A stretch of DNA of 64,000 nucleotides from ECT2AJA-110-A sp035399845 (GTDB lineage: Bacteria; Planctomycetota; Phycisphaerae; UBA1845; UTPLA1): positions 1 to 64,000 of the forward strand of contig DAOPJV010000011.1 in NCBI GenBank assembly GCA_035399845.1. Direction: 5' to 3'. The translations under genes and the position numbers were made by a program. Within the stretch, counting starts at the first letter, position 1. The number at the start of each line of letters is the position of its first letter. Shown in pieces: positions 33,964 to 43,603 of the stretch. The notes beneath the pieces are model-generated. The model ran no database searches. It was not told the origin of the DNA and was given only the letters and a program-made list of their open reading frames with translations.

Positions 33964-34153
33964 AACTCACGTCCCCTTAGGAAAAATCCGAATATTCACC
34001 ACGGCCGCCTCTGCGCGGTTGTTGATTATCAGGCGCCATTTCGCCGATCGGCGCGATCGGATCATTCAGTCGCGCCCCAATCGTACCGACGAATAGAGCG
34101 GACGCGGAACGAGTCCGCCTCGACGGGCGGTGGTCAGAAGAAATGGGATCACA

Positions 34154-34636
34154 ATGGATGTGAAATTCGTCAACGCATTTGTCGGGTCGATTCTCAACGT
34201 CTTCAAGACGATGATGAGCATCGACGTGAAGGTCGGGAAGCCGTCGCTGAAGGAAGCGGAACTCGTCACGGCGGAAGTGTCCGGCATCATCGGTCTTTCC
34301 GGCGAAGTCCAGGGAAGCGTGATTCTGAGTTTCGACATGCCCGTCGCGTGCGCCGTCGCCTCAACGTTTGCCGGCGCCGAACTCAATCCCGATTCGGCCG
34401 ATTTCACGGACGCGATCGGCGAGCTGGCGAACATGGTCGCCGGTAACGCAAAGAAGGATTTCCATGGATACGACGCGAGCATTTCGCTGCCGAGCGTGAT
34501 CATCGGCAAGGGCCATCGCGTTTCGCAATCCAAAGTGTGGCCGTTCCTCGTCATTCCGTGCGAGACCAAACTCGGTAAGTTCAACGTCGAAGTCGCGCTC
34601 ATCACGAAGAAGGCGCCGGCGACGGTGGGAGTCTGA
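34154..34636 (+). CDS. cheX: CheX-like chemotaxis phosphatase
   Basis: A 160-residue protein of the CheC/CheX/FliY family, which dephosphorylates CheY-P. The start MDVKFVNAFVGSILNVF is typical of CheX. The active-site helix DAIGELANMVAGNAKK carries the conserved Glu and Asn (ExxN), followed by a Pro about 20 residues later (SLPSVIIG). One such motif, as in CheX, rather than the two of CheC. Two bases after its stop begins a CheY-like receiver, so this is a phosphatase-receiver pair. The frame is open to 34130, but homology starts at ATG 34154. Confidence 0.87.
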   Translation: MDVKFVNAFVGSILNVFKTMMSIDVKVGKPSLKEAELVTAEVSGIIGLSGEVQGSVILSFDMPVACAVASTFAGAELNPDSADFTDAIGELANMVAGNAKKDFHGYDASISLPSVIIGKGHRVSQSKVWPFLVIPCETKLGKFNVEVALITKKAPATVGV

Positions 34637-34638
34637 AC

Positions 34639-35019
34639 ATGAACATGAAGATCCTTCTCGTGGATGATTCGCGAACGATTCGAAACATCCAGAAGAACAC
34701 GCTGAAGACACTCGGCCTGACGGACGTCACGGAAGCCGCCGACGGTCTCGAAGCCCTGTCGTGCCTGGCCAATCAGCGACCGGACCTGATGCTGGTCGAC
34801 TGGAACATGCCGAACATGGACGGCATCACACTGATCAAGAAGGTGCGCGAAACGGACAAGTCCCTTCCGATCATCATGGTCACAACGGAAGCGGAAAAGT
34901 CCCGCGTCCTCGAAGCGGTCAAGGCCGGCGTCAACAACTATGTCGTCAAGCCCTTCACCGCCGAAACGCTGAGTGAGAAGATTCAGCAGACGATGGCCAA
35001 GTGCGCCGCGGCGACCTGA
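34639..35019 (+). CDS. CheY-like single-domain response regulator
   Basis: A 126-residue receiver with no output domain. Acidic pair D9-D10, phosphoacceptor D54 in MLVDWNMP, T82 in IIMVTTE and K104 in VVKPF are all in place. It directly follows cheX. The nearest kinase in the window is the orphan at 2943, over 30 kb away, so the kinase partner is unknown. A terminator follows 35 bp after the stop. Confidence 0.94.
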   Translation: MNMKILLVDDSRTIRNIQKNTLKTLGLTDVTEAADGLEALSCLANQRPDLMLVDWNMPNMDGITLIKKVRETDKSLPIIMVTTEAEKSRVLEAVKAGVNNYVVKPFTAETLSEKIQQTMAKCAAAT

Positions 35020-35054
35020 CCTGGCGCCTGATCATCGCAGTCAACAAGAGGAAT

Positions 35055-35098
35055 CGGCGTGAATCGTGAACACGACTCACGCCGCTTTTCATTTTTCT
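35055..35098 (+). terminator. Rho-independent terminator after cheX-cheY
   Basis: A 14-bp stem with one mismatch (35055-35068 with 35071-35084) and a tight loop, followed by CTTTTCATTTTTCTG. Confidence 0.8.
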
Positions 35099-35144
35099 GA
35101 AGATGACCGGCGTCGCGCATCGCGCGTCCGGGCCCGCGAACAGA

Positions 35145-36098
35145 TCAATCCTGCCCGGTCTTCTCCGTGCCCTTCGCTCGATACCGCCGGCACGGCGCCA
35201 GTCGCCTCGAACGCGCCTCGTTGACTTTCAGCTTCAGCGGATCCGTCAGATGCGGAACATGCTCGCACTTTTGGTCGTGGTATTCCGTCGCGCCTCGGCC
35301 CGTCACGACGATTCGCTCGCCATCCGGCCCTGACAGCGCACGCCAGACGCCGCGATGCGCGCTCCAGGCCGCCTCTTCCAGCCGCGCGTACTCATCGCTT
35401 CGCGCCGACGCCGCCCCCCGATCCAGCCAGGCGTAGCCATTGAACAGCAGTTCGCCGGCGAGATCCCGCCCGCCTTCCGGCTCGACGGAGGCGATCCATC
35501 GCCCCAGCGCGTCCCGATCGGCGCCCCGCCCGACAAAACTGAACATCGTCAACCGCAAAAGTCGCCCCTGCGTCTGCTCCCTGATGAACCGCAGCGCATC
35601 GCGCGCCGCCGGCTGATTTCGAAGCGGTGTGACGATGCCGAGGAGGCAAACCTTGTCCCCCACGTCCAGTTCGATCGTGCCGCCGTCCAGTACGCGTGTC
35701 GCATGCGCGAACTGAGGCAGGCGTGTCGGCGCTTCGGCTGACGGATCGGACACCACGCGGACAGGGCCGGCGGACGGCGGCGCCACGCGCGTGGCGCCGA
35801 CCTCGCCGGACGACGATCGGCGTTTCGTCGGCGCATCTTCCGGCGGATCCTCCTTTGCCTTCTCGTCGAGTCGCGCACACGTCCTGCACTGACGACGCCC
35901 TTCGCGCTCCGCCTCCTCTTTCGAAGCGAATCGCCTCGTGTTGTCAGGCTGAATGCGCTTTGCGGAGCCGCACGTGTCCGGATGGTTATGATAGACCTTG
36001 CCGGACGTCGTACCGATGATGGTCTCAGCCATCGCGAGCCCGGCGCCGACACCCATGACCAGCGCGACAGACTTAAGAAAGATCGCTCGTTTGCGCAT
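35145..36098 (-). CDS. Exported SNase-fold protein with degenerate active site and flanking Cys modules
   Basis: A 317-residue protein with a signal peptide (~1-24, ending AMA). An N-terminal module (~34-76) has YHNHPDTC then, after an FASKEEAEREG helix, CRTC (C43, C71, C74), like small Ada-type zinc modules. Residues ~130-255 match a staphylococcal nuclease fold: TRVLDGGTIEL, VCLLGIVTP, ALGRWIASV and NGYAWLDR...EEAAWSAHRGVW. By my alignment the catalytic residues of SNase are mostly lost (the second Asp of DGDT is Gly 140, Arg35 is Cys 151, Asp40 is Val 156, Glu43 is Leu 159); only the Arg87 equivalent (R200) remains. A second Cys module (EYHDQKC, APC) ends the protein. Likely a binding protein, not a nuclease. 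Confidence 0.72.
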   Translation of the reverse strand: MRKRAIFLKSVALVMGVGAGLAMAETIIGTTSGKVYHNHPDTCGSAKRIQPDNTRRFASKEEAEREGRRQCRTCARLDEKAKEDPPEDAPTKRRSSSGEVGATRVAPPSAGPVRVVSDPSAEAPTRLPQFAHATRVLDGGTIELDVGDKVCLLGIVTPLRNQPAARDALRFIREQTQGRLLRLTMFSFVGRGADRDALGRWIASVEPEGGRDLAGELLFNGYAWLDRGAASARSDEYARLEEAAWSAHRGVWRALSGPDGERIVVTGRGATEYHDQKCEHVPHLTDPLKLKVNEARSRRLAPCRRYRAKGTEKTGQD

Positions 36099-36234
36099 GA
36101 CGACGGCCCTCCTTCATGCGCTATTAAACGACGTTCGCCGGCGACGCCGCAATCGAAAATCCGACGCGGGGCGCCATCTGCCAGACACCTGGCAGTCAGT
36201 AATGAGAAAGTGACACGTTCTGACACCGGGCCGT

Positions 36235-36260
36235 GCGACAGGCGTGTGTCGCCCTGTCGC
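36235..36260 (-). terminator. Hairpin downstream of groES, possible terminator
   Basis: GCGACAGG and CCTGTCGC arms with an inner GCG/CGC pair and a short loop, directly after the groES stop in the minus direction. There is no continuous T-run, only a TTTCT further down, so it is a weak candidate. Confidence 0.35.
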
Positions 36261-36267
36261 GACCGCC

Positions 36268-36597
36268 CTACTTGGCGGACTTGCGAAACACGGCGACAAC
36301 ATCTTCGACGGGCACGACGAAGAGCTGGTTGTCGCCCTCAAAGTCGACGGGAATGGCGCGCTTCGGATTGAAGAGCACCTTGTCGTACTGGCGGATGGGA
36401 AAGTCCTCGTCGTTCTCCACCTGCGCCGACACGGCCACGATCCGACCCGTGATCGTCGGAATCTCAATGTTGTCGGGCAACTGAATGCCGCCCTTGGTGA
36501 CCTTCTTGTCGGCGTCCTTGCGAATCAGGACGCGCTGACCCAGCGGCTCGACGGTCTCTAGCTTCATGCGATTTGTCTTGGATTCGTTCCCGGGCAT
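36268..36597 (-). CDS. groES: Co-chaperonin GroES
   Basis: A 109-residue GroES. It forms the heptameric lid of GroEL. Seen: VEPLGQRVLIRKDADKK, the mobile loop region KGGIQLPDNIEIPTITGRIVAV and YDKVLFNPKRAIPVDFEGD, all family features. ATG 36597 with GGGAA upstream is chosen; an ATG at 36567 would give a typical 99-residue form. No groEL is adjacent, so this is a solitary copy. The mobile loop has EIPTITGR where E. coli has a Gly-rich IVL edge, so pairing with GroEL cannot be judged. Confidence 0.88.
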   Translation of the reverse strand: MPGNESKTNRMKLETVEPLGQRVLIRKDADKKVTKGGIQLPDNIEIPTITGRIVAVSAQVENDEDFPIRQYDKVLFNPKRAIPVDFEGDNQLFVVPVEDVVAVFRKSAK

Positions 36598-36725
36598 GGA
36601 TCTGTTCCCGTCGCGAGGGAGCATCGGCGCCACGCGGCGCGCTCAACAGTCCGACAGGCGTATTCTAGCGATGGAATCGGATGGATACCACGTGACACTC
36701 GGGCGCCGTGCCACGACCGCGGCGC

Positions 36726-38363
36726 TCAGCGGGAGGATTCGGCTCGCGGTTCCGTCATTGCGTCCGCGGCGTCCGCCGTCTGAATTCTCAGGCTGCGCGG
36801 ATAGTCGATCCCCTGGCTCGCCGCCGTCACGGAATGCCGCATCAGTTGTCCCGGCCAGGCGAAGCCGAGCAGGGCCACGATCGCGCAGGTCGCCATGGCG
36901 ATACGAAGCCCCGGACACGCCGACGTCGTGACTTTGCCTGACGGTTCACGCCAATAGCACGCCGCGACAATCCGCAGGTAATACGCGGCGCCGACGGCCG
37001 CGTTCAGGGCGCCGATAAGCACGAGAACGATCAGCGACGTCTGGTGTGACGACATATCCGCCGTCGCGCTGAGCACGGAGCTGAAGATGTAGAGCTTGCC
37101 GAGGAATCCACCTGTCAGCGGGAAGCCCATGAGTCCAAGGACACAGACGGCCAGCGCGAGCGCCGCCCACGGATGCCGACGCGCGGCGCCGGCAAGGTCA
37201 TCCAGCGATTCAGCGGACTCGTCCGTGTCGTCCACACTCGGCTTGCGGAACCAGGACAGGACCAGGAACGCGCCAAGGTTCATCGCGCCGTAAAGCGCGA
37301 TGTAGAAGAGCATCGCGGCGACGCCGTTGCGCATCGGCGAGTCGGCGTTGTTGGCGCCGGGCCCCGCAAGCAGCGCCATCAGCATGTACCCGGAATGCGC
37401 CACGCTCGAATACGCGAGCATGCGCTTCACGTTGTATTGCATGAAGGCCAGGGCGTTGCCGGCCGTCATCGTGGCGGCGGCGACGATCCACAGCCCCCAG
37501 TAGATCGACGTACCGCTGATCTGCCACTGGACGATGCTCAGCAGGTGCGTGATCGCGATCAGGCCGGCGATCTTGGGTACGAATCCGAGCATGCCGGTGA
37601 TGGGCGACGCCGCGCCCTGATACACATCCGCCACGTAGAAGTGCAGCGGCACGGCCGCCAGTTTGAAGGCGAGGCCGCCCAGCGCCAGCATGAATCCGAC
37701 GACCAGCAGCGGATCCTGCATTCGCTCCGCCACACCGCCGGCGGCGAACCACTCGGCGATCGACTGGTAGCTGGCGCCACTCTGTCGCGCGAAGGCGGCG
37801 CCGTCGCTGAAGATCGTCATGGTCCCGGCCGCGCCATACAGGAAGCTGAATCCGTAAAGCGTAAGGGCCGCGGCGAAGGCGCCGAGGAAGAAGTACTTAC
37901 CGGCCGCCTCCTGCGCGCGAATGTCGCGACGGGAAAGTCCGATGAGGATGTAGGTCGGAACGCTGACAAGCTCCAGCGCCAGGAACAGCAGCACGAGATC
38001 GTTCGCGATGGCCGTCAGCGAGACGCCCACGAACGAAAAGAGAATCAGGCTGAAGAACTCGCCTCGCTCCTCGTCCTCGGGCACATGCCGACACGCCAGC
38101 ACAACGAGAATGCCGATCGCATAAGCGATCATTCGCACATACTGCGTCAGGGGGCCGGCGTGAAGCGACGTAACGGCGAATACCTCGTCACCCGTGGAGG
38201 CGAGGGACAGCTTGTAGGTCGCGAACATCGCGCCGACGAGGAAGATGATCGACCAGACGACGGAACGCCTCGAGAACTCCTTCGACAGCCCGAAGAACAA
38301 CACGCCAATGGCGCCCACGCAGAGAATGATCTCCGGCAGCAGCAGCTCGACGATCGCTGACAT
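36726..38363 (-). CDS. nuoN: NADH-quinone oxidoreductase subunit N
   Basis: A 545-residue antiporter-like subunit of complex I with about fourteen spans. It forms one proton channel of the membrane arm. Seen: LALELVSVPTYILIG with the key Glu, SRRDIRAQEAAGKYFFLGAF with a Lys, and FKLAAVPLHFYVADVYQGA with the channel Lys. Last gene of the nuoG-N run; its start overlaps the nuoM stop (TAATG). Confidence 0.95.
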   Translation of the reverse strand: MSAIVELLLPEIILCVGAIGVLFFGLSKEFSRRSVVWSIIFLVGAMFATYKLSLASTGDEVFAVTSLHAGPLTQYVRMIAYAIGILVVLACRHVPEDEERGEFFSLILFSFVGVSLTAIANDLVLLFLALELVSVPTYILIGLSRRDIRAQEAAGKYFFLGAFAAALTLYGFSFLYGAAGTMTIFSDGAAFARQSGASYQSIAEWFAAGGVAERMQDPLLVVGFMLALGGLAFKLAAVPLHFYVADVYQGAASPITGMLGFVPKIAGLIAITHLLSIVQWQISGTSIYWGLWIVAAATMTAGNALAFMQYNVKRMLAYSSVAHSGYMLMALLAGPGANNADSPMRNGVAAMLFYIALYGAMNLGAFLVLSWFRKPSVDDTDESAESLDDLAGAARRHPWAALALAVCVLGLMGFPLTGGFLGKLYIFSSVLSATADMSSHQTSLIVLVLIGALNAAVGAAYYLRIVAACYWREPSGKVTTSACPGLRIAMATCAIVALLGFAWPGQLMRHSVTAASQGIDYPRSLRIQTADAADAMTEPRAESSR

Positions 38364-40141
38364 TATCGAAGCGCCTCCGAATCGAACGACGTCGAGTACA
38401 GGACAAGCGGCTCACTCTCGTCGGCGCCCTGGGTCTCGGCGCCAACAATCTCCGCGGACAGTGTTTCGGACGCGGCCGACGACGTCGCCACGCCCGGCGT
38501 TTCGCCCGCCTCGGATTCACGCTCCGCCGTCGCGCGCTGCCAGCCCCCGGAGGACGCCCCGGCGACGCGCTCGAGGACCGGGGCCAGCGACGGCTCCATC
38601 CACTCGATCACGGGCTTCGGATACACGCCCAGGAAAATGCAGGCGATCGCGATCGGCGTCAGAATGCCGACTTCCCGGCGATTCAGATCCTGTGACAGGC
38701 CGGTCGAACCGTCGAAGCCGTGCTCCGGCTCCTTCAGCGGCCCGAACAGGACGCGGCGAGCCATGTAAAGCATGTAGATCGCGCCGAACAGGATGCCCGT
38801 TGCCGCGGGAATCGCGTAGCCGATGCCCAGGGGCCCGGCCACATCATTGTCCACACGCGCGGAAATGAACGTCCCCATCAGAACGAGGAACTCGCTGACG
38901 AAACCGTTGAGACCCGGCAGACCGATGCTGGACATCGTGAAGAAAATCAGGAAGAAGGCCATGATCGGCATCTTGCGGGCCAGACCGCCGATCTGATCCA
39001 TTTCACGCGTGTGGTAGCGCTCGTAGATCATGCCGACGATGAGGAACAAGGCGCCCGTGCTCAGGCCGTGATTGACCATGTAGAGCACGGATCCCGTCAG
39101 CCCCGCCATCTTCATGCAGAACATGCCGAGCAGGCAGAACCCCAGATGGGAGACTGACGAATAGGCGACCAGCCGTTTCACGTCCGTCTGCACCCACGCG
39201 GCCAGCGCGCCGTAGATGATTCCGATGACCGCGAGCAAACCCATGACCTGGCCAAGCTGAATCGCGGCCTGCGGGAACACGGGCAGGCTGACGCGAATGA
39301 AGCCGTAGGTTCCGAGCTTCAGCAGCACGGCCGCCAGGATGACGGACCCGGCCGTCGGCGCCTCCACGTGGGCCAGCGGCAGCCACGTGTGGAACGGGAA
39401 GAGCGGCACCTTGATCGCGAATCCGGCGAAGAACGCCAGGAACAGCCACCACTGTTCCGTCACAGAGAGTCCGCCACTGGACCACAGCTGGTAGATCACA
39501 TCAAAGTCGAAGGTGAACGCACGGCCGGCGTCCGTGACGACGCTCGACGCCTTCCAGCCCAGGTAGAGCACACCCGCGAAGGTCAGCATGCTGCCGGCCA
39601 GCGTGTACAGGAAAAACATGTTGGCGGCCTTCTGCCGCTCGGCGCCGCCCCAGATGCCGATCAGGAAATACAGAGGGATCAGCGTGAATTCGAAGCAGAC
39701 GTAGAACAGCAGGAGATCCCGCGCACAGAAGACACCTAACATGGCGCCGAGCAGAAGGAGCAGCAGCGCGTAGTACTCGCGATGGCGCGTCTGAATCGCC
39801 GTGAAGCTCGCCCAGATGGCCAGCATCGTAAGCATCGCCGTCATCAGCATCAGCGGCAGGCTGATGCCGTCGACGCCGAGCTTGTAGCTCAGCCGCAGCG
39901 GGGCGACGGCCGCATCGCTGGCAACCCATGTGTGATTCTCGACCAGCAGCTGGCCGCCGTTCGAGAGGTCCGCCGTCTGTCCCATGAACGTCGCGAGCGC
40001 CACGACGGCGATGACACACGTCAGAAGCGACACGCCCAGGGCGAAGCGCCGGATCGTGGCCGGATCCAGCGACGTCGCGAAAATCACGATCGCGCCGCAG
40101 ATCGGCGTGGCAATCAATATGGATAACAACGGCATAGTCAT
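38363..40141 (-). CDS. nuoM: NADH-quinone oxidoreductase subunit M
   Basis: A 592-residue antiporter-like subunit. Seen: YVCFEFTLIPLYFLIGIWGG with the conserved Glu, and GFAIKVPLFPFHTWLPLAHVEAPTAG with the channel Lys and the family HTWLP. The C-terminal ~80 residues after the last span are an Ala/Glu/Thr/Ser-rich tail longer than usual. It starts 52 bp after the nuoL stop. Confidence 0.96.
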   Translation of the reverse strand: MTMPLLSILIATPICGAIVIFATSLDPATIRRFALGVSLLTCVIAVVALATFMGQTADLSNGGQLLVENHTWVASDAAVAPLRLSYKLGVDGISLPLMLMTAMLTMLAIWASFTAIQTRHREYYALLLLLLGAMLGVFCARDLLLFYVCFEFTLIPLYFLIGIWGGAERQKAANMFFLYTLAGSMLTFAGVLYLGWKASSVVTDAGRAFTFDFDVIYQLWSSGGLSVTEQWWLFLAFFAGFAIKVPLFPFHTWLPLAHVEAPTAGSVILAAVLLKLGTYGFIRVSLPVFPQAAIQLGQVMGLLAVIGIIYGALAAWVQTDVKRLVAYSSVSHLGFCLLGMFCMKMAGLTGSVLYMVNHGLSTGALFLIVGMIYERYHTREMDQIGGLARKMPIMAFFLIFFTMSSIGLPGLNGFVSEFLVLMGTFISARVDNDVAGPLGIGYAIPAATGILFGAIYMLYMARRVLFGPLKEPEHGFDGSTGLSQDLNRREVGILTPIAIACIFLGVYPKPVIEWMEPSLAPVLERVAGASSGGWQRATAERESEAGETPGVATSSAASETLSAEIVGAETQGADESEPLVLYSTSFDSEALR

Positions 40142-40193
40142 GCGACTTCTAAGTTCCTACCGCCCCATCGGACGGCGATACCCCGAATGACGA

Positions 40194-42335
40194 TCAACCC
40201 ACGCCATTCAATACGATCCAGATCAGGGCGACGATGCCGATGATCATGCCCAGGGCGTAACCCTGCATCGCCCCCTGCTGGCCCGATCGAAGACCAAAAC
40301 CGATGGCCCTTGGAATGTTCCCGAGCACATACAGGATGGCGTTGATGAAGTTCCGATCGACACCGAAGCAGAATCGCCCGAGGCGACGCAGCGGCTGCAC
40401 GAAGACGGCGTCGTAGATCTCATCCACGTAGTACTTGTTGTAGAGCAGGCGATGGAGCGAACCGGACGCCGCCGCGATCGCGAACGGAATCGTGGGGCGC
40501 TTCGTGTACAGGTAGCTCGCCAGCAGTATGCCGCCGATGGCGATCAGCGCCGACACGTACATCAGCGTGTGACCGCCGGCGTGCGCCACGGCGTGCTCGG
40601 CGCCGTGACCGCTCAGGATCCCCTTCGCCGACGCGATGACCGGCTCGAGGAAATGATGAAACGCGCCATGCGGTTCAAACACGCCCAGGAATCCGCCACC
40701 GCTGACCATGTGGACACCGAAGTAGCCGGCCCCGATTGCGCCGACGGCCAGGAAGATGAGCGGGAAGTTCATCCACGCCCCGCCCTCATGGGCGTGCTCG
40801 ACACCGGGCGCCATGCGCTCCTGTCCCCAGAAGGCCATCGCAACCATTCGGAACGTATAGAACGCCGTCAGCGCCGCTGTGATCAGACCGATCCAGCCGA
40901 ACAGCGGAAAGCCGCTTTCAAAGGCCGCGTGGATAATCTCGTCCTTGCTCCAGAAGGCCGACAGCAGCGGGAAACCGGCCAGCGCCAGCGACGAGATCAG
41001 GAATGTCGCATGCGTGACGGGCATCTGTCTGCGAAGACCGCTGAACTTGCGGATGTCGATCACCCCGCCCATCGCGTGCATCACGCTTCCGGCGCCCAGG
41101 AAGAGGCAGGCCTTGAAGAACGCGTGCGTGAACAGATGGAAGACGGACGAGTCGAAAGCGCCGACGCCGAGCCCCAGGAACATGTAACCGAGCTGGCTGA
41201 GCGTCGAATACGCAAGGATGCGCTTCATGTCGAACTGGGTCAGGGCGATCGTGGCCGCGAAGAAGGCCGTCGCCGCGCCGATCGTCGCAACGAACCACAT
41301 CGCGATCTCACTGCTGGCGAAGATGACCGAGCAGCGCGCCACGAGATAGACACCCGCCGTGACCATCGTCGCGGCGTGGATCAGGGCGCTGACGGGCGTC
41401 GGTCCCTCCATGGCGTCCGGCAGCCAGACATGCAGCGGGAACTGTGCGCTCTTGCCCATGGCGCCGCAGAAGAGCAGCAGCGCGATCCACGTGATGCGAC
41501 TCTCGACGAGAATCTTGAAATCCATCGGATTGACGTTGGCGCCGAGCGTCGAGTGGACGAGGGCGTCAAACGCCTGGTGACTGTGGGCGTCGAAGTTCGC
41601 GACCCCGGCCACGAGGTCGAAGACGCGCTGGTAATCCAGCGTGCCGAACGTCAGATAGATGAGCCAGATGCCGATGGCGAAGCCGAAGTCGCCGACGCGG
41701 TTGACGATGAACGCCTTCCTCGCCGCCTTGGCCGCCTCAGGCTTCTGGTAATAGTGGCCAATCAACAGGAAGCTCGACAGGCCCACGAGTTCCCAGCCCA
41801 TGTAAAGGACCAGGAAATTGCCCGCGAGAACGAGCATGCACATCGAGAAGACGAAGAGACCGAGGAAGGCGAAGAACCGCTCGTAGCCGCGCTCGGCGTG
41901 GCCATGATGATCCCGCATGTAGCCCGTCGAATAAATGACGACCATCAGGCCGACCGTCAGTACGGTCATCAGCATGACGCAGGTGAGCTGATCGACGCGG
42001 AACGTCATCTGCAGCCAGCCCGCGGATTCCCGGGCGCCCTGCGCCGGATCCGCCTCGACGACGAACCAGTCGTACAGCGGGATCGACTTCGACAGCGCCG
42101 CATTGCCGACGGCCGACTCGGCCTCCGTCACATGCGCCGCGCCCGCGTCACGGGCCGAATGCGACAGCACATCGCCGAGGATCAGGCTGGCCAGGACGAG
42201 CGAGCCGCCGACGCCGCTGATCACAAGCCAGTGCGAACGCGATTTGAGAATTCGTAGTCCGATGGCGCCGACGAGCAGCATGCTGACGAGCGGCAGAATC
42301 GGGATCAGGATGGCGAGCGTCTTGAGGTTTTCCAT
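40194..42335 (-). CDS. nuoL: NADH-quinone oxidoreductase subunit L
   Basis: A 713-residue subunit, the distal antiporter-like part that carries the long lateral helix. Seen: FRVDQLTCVMLMTVLTVGLMV, YMGWELVGLSSFLLIGHYYQ and GKSAQFPLHVWLPDAMEGPTP. There is an additional loop near residue 60-95 between the second and third spans and a His/Gly-rich loop near 585-600. Starts 70 bp after the nuoK stop. Confidence 0.96.
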   Translation of the reverse strand: MENLKTLAILIPILPLVSMLLVGAIGLRILKSRSHWLVISGVGGSLVLASLILGDVLSHSARDAGAAHVTEAESAVGNAALSKSIPLYDWFVVEADPAQGARESAGWLQMTFRVDQLTCVMLMTVLTVGLMVVIYSTGYMRDHHGHAERGYERFFAFLGLFVFSMCMLVLAGNFLVLYMGWELVGLSSFLLIGHYYQKPEAAKAARKAFIVNRVGDFGFAIGIWLIYLTFGTLDYQRVFDLVAGVANFDAHSHQAFDALVHSTLGANVNPMDFKILVESRITWIALLLFCGAMGKSAQFPLHVWLPDAMEGPTPVSALIHAATMVTAGVYLVARCSVIFASSEIAMWFVATIGAATAFFAATIALTQFDMKRILAYSTLSQLGYMFLGLGVGAFDSSVFHLFTHAFFKACLFLGAGSVMHAMGGVIDIRKFSGLRRQMPVTHATFLISSLALAGFPLLSAFWSKDEIIHAAFESGFPLFGWIGLITAALTAFYTFRMVAMAFWGQERMAPGVEHAHEGGAWMNFPLIFLAVGAIGAGYFGVHMVSGGGFLGVFEPHGAFHHFLEPVIASAKGILSGHGAEHAVAHAGGHTLMYVSALIAIGGILLASYLYTKRPTIPFAIAAASGSLHRLLYNKYYVDEIYDAVFVQPLRRLGRFCFGVDRNFINAILYVLGNIPRAIGFGLRSGQQGAMQGYALGMIIGIVALIWIVLNGVG

Positions 42336-42405
42336 CGTCGTTTGTCGTCAGTCGCCCAAATCCAGGTGCGGAATCAATCTCGTCGAGCCGTGTCTCAACC
42401 GAACG

Positions 42406-42714
42406 TCAGCCGCGCATCGTTCGCCAGCTCTCGGCGTCCAGTGTGCCGCGTCGCCGGTACATCATGACGACGATCGCCAGCCCCAGCCCCGCCTCCACGG
42501 CGGCGATCACGAGCACAAACAGGCCCATCGCCTGCCCCTGCAGGTTTCCGTGCAGCAGCCCCATGCCGACAAGGTTCACGAGCACGCCCTGAAACATGAT
42601 TTCCGTCGACAGGAACATCACGATCATGTTTCGGCGCGCCAGGAAGCCGATCACGCCCAATCCGAAGATCAGGGCGCCAACGAGCATCAGGGCTTGTGGT
42701 GTCGCAAGGTTCAC
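42406..42714 (-). CDS. nuoK: NADH-quinone oxidoreductase subunit K
   Basis: A 102-residue, three-span subunit at the centre of the membrane arm. Seen: FGLGVIGFLARRNMIVMFLS, STEIMFQGVLVN with the conserved intramembrane Glu, and AAVEAGLGLAIVV with the second one. Length is normal for the family. Confidence 0.95.
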   Translation of the reverse strand: MNLATPQALMLVGALIFGLGVIGFLARRNMIVMFLSTEIMFQGVLVNLVGMGLLHGNLQGQAMGLFVLVIAAVEAGLGLAIVVMMYRRRGTLDAESWRTMRG

Positions 42715-42774
42715 GGGGTCGAATTCACTCCATCCAGGCCGGGGTCGCCCAACGCGCGCCGCCGGCGTCAGTCG

Positions 42775-43539
42775 TCAATACGGCGGCGCCGTTCGACCGG
42801 ACTCGCCGAGCGGTCGTCGCGTCTCGAACGTCTCGTCGTGCGGGATGCGCTTTCGCGCGATGGCGATGGCGCCGACCATCGCGACGAGAAGAAGGACCGC
42901 GGCGAGCTCCACGCTCACAGCCATGTCCGTCATCAGCAGTTCGCCCAGTCGCAGCGTGTTGTGCTCCGCCGTTTTCGCGGCGCGGGCGGCGTCAAACGAG
43001 GGCCAGCTCCGCTGCACGATCATGCCGGCGATCGTCGCCGACAGTACGAATCCCGCGATCACCGTCCACGCCGGCTCGCGCGACGAGCGGTCATAGTCCA
43101 GCGCATTGCGGAAGTGATCGCTGTGCATCGTCGATTGCTGCGAGAGCATGATCACGAAGGCGTAGGTCACGAGGATGGCGCCGGCGTACACGGCCACGAG
43201 CACCAGGCCGAGAAACTCGGCGCCGGCGAGCACCAGCATCGCCGCCGTGCTGAGAATCACGATGATGAAGTACACGGCGGAATAGACGGGTTTCGGATGG
43301 GTGATCATCCGGGCCGCCCCGCCGATGGCGAACAGGGAAAGAACCACGAAGGCGACGTGGTTCGCCGCGTCGCCCATGATCCGATGCATCACGAGGCAGA
43401 ACACGCCCGCCGAGACGGCGGCCATGATGACAAGCAGACCGCGACGATCGGGCTTCGACTCTCTCGGCAGGCCGAGATAGACACCGGCGGCGCCCGCGGC
43501 GGCGACGGCGTATGCAAGATAGACGAGTGTGTCAGTCAA
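42775..43539 (-). CDS. nuoJ: NADH-quinone oxidoreductase subunit J
   Basis: A 254-residue, five-span subunit. Seen: NHVAFVVLSLFAIGGAARMI, PVYSAVYFIIVILSTAAMLVLAGAEFLG and AVYAGAILVTYAFVIML, the highly conserved NuoJ helix around VYxGAIxVLxxFVIML. The frame is open to an ATG at 43644, but that would overlap nuoI by 41 bases with an Arg-rich, non-homologous head. A TTG at 43539 with GGAACC upstream gives the expected first span, so it is preferred with some doubt. Confidence 0.88.
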   Translation of the reverse strand: MTDTLVYLAYAVAAAGAAGVYLGLPRESKPDRRGLLVIMAAVSAGVFCLVMHRIMGDAANHVAFVVLSLFAIGGAARMITHPKPVYSAVYFIIVILSTAAMLVLAGAEFLGLVLVAVYAGAILVTYAFVIMLSQQSTMHSDHFRNALDYDRSSREPAWTVIAGFVLSATIAGMIVQRSWPSFDAARAAKTAEHNTLRLGELLMTDMAVSVELAAVLLLVAMVGAIAIARKRIPHDETFETRRPLGESGRTAPPY

Positions 43540-43603
43540 GGCTGTAGGTTCCGCTGTCCGATCGGCCCGACGCCCGCCCGCGGCGCGTCGATGGGCGTCT
43601 GAT

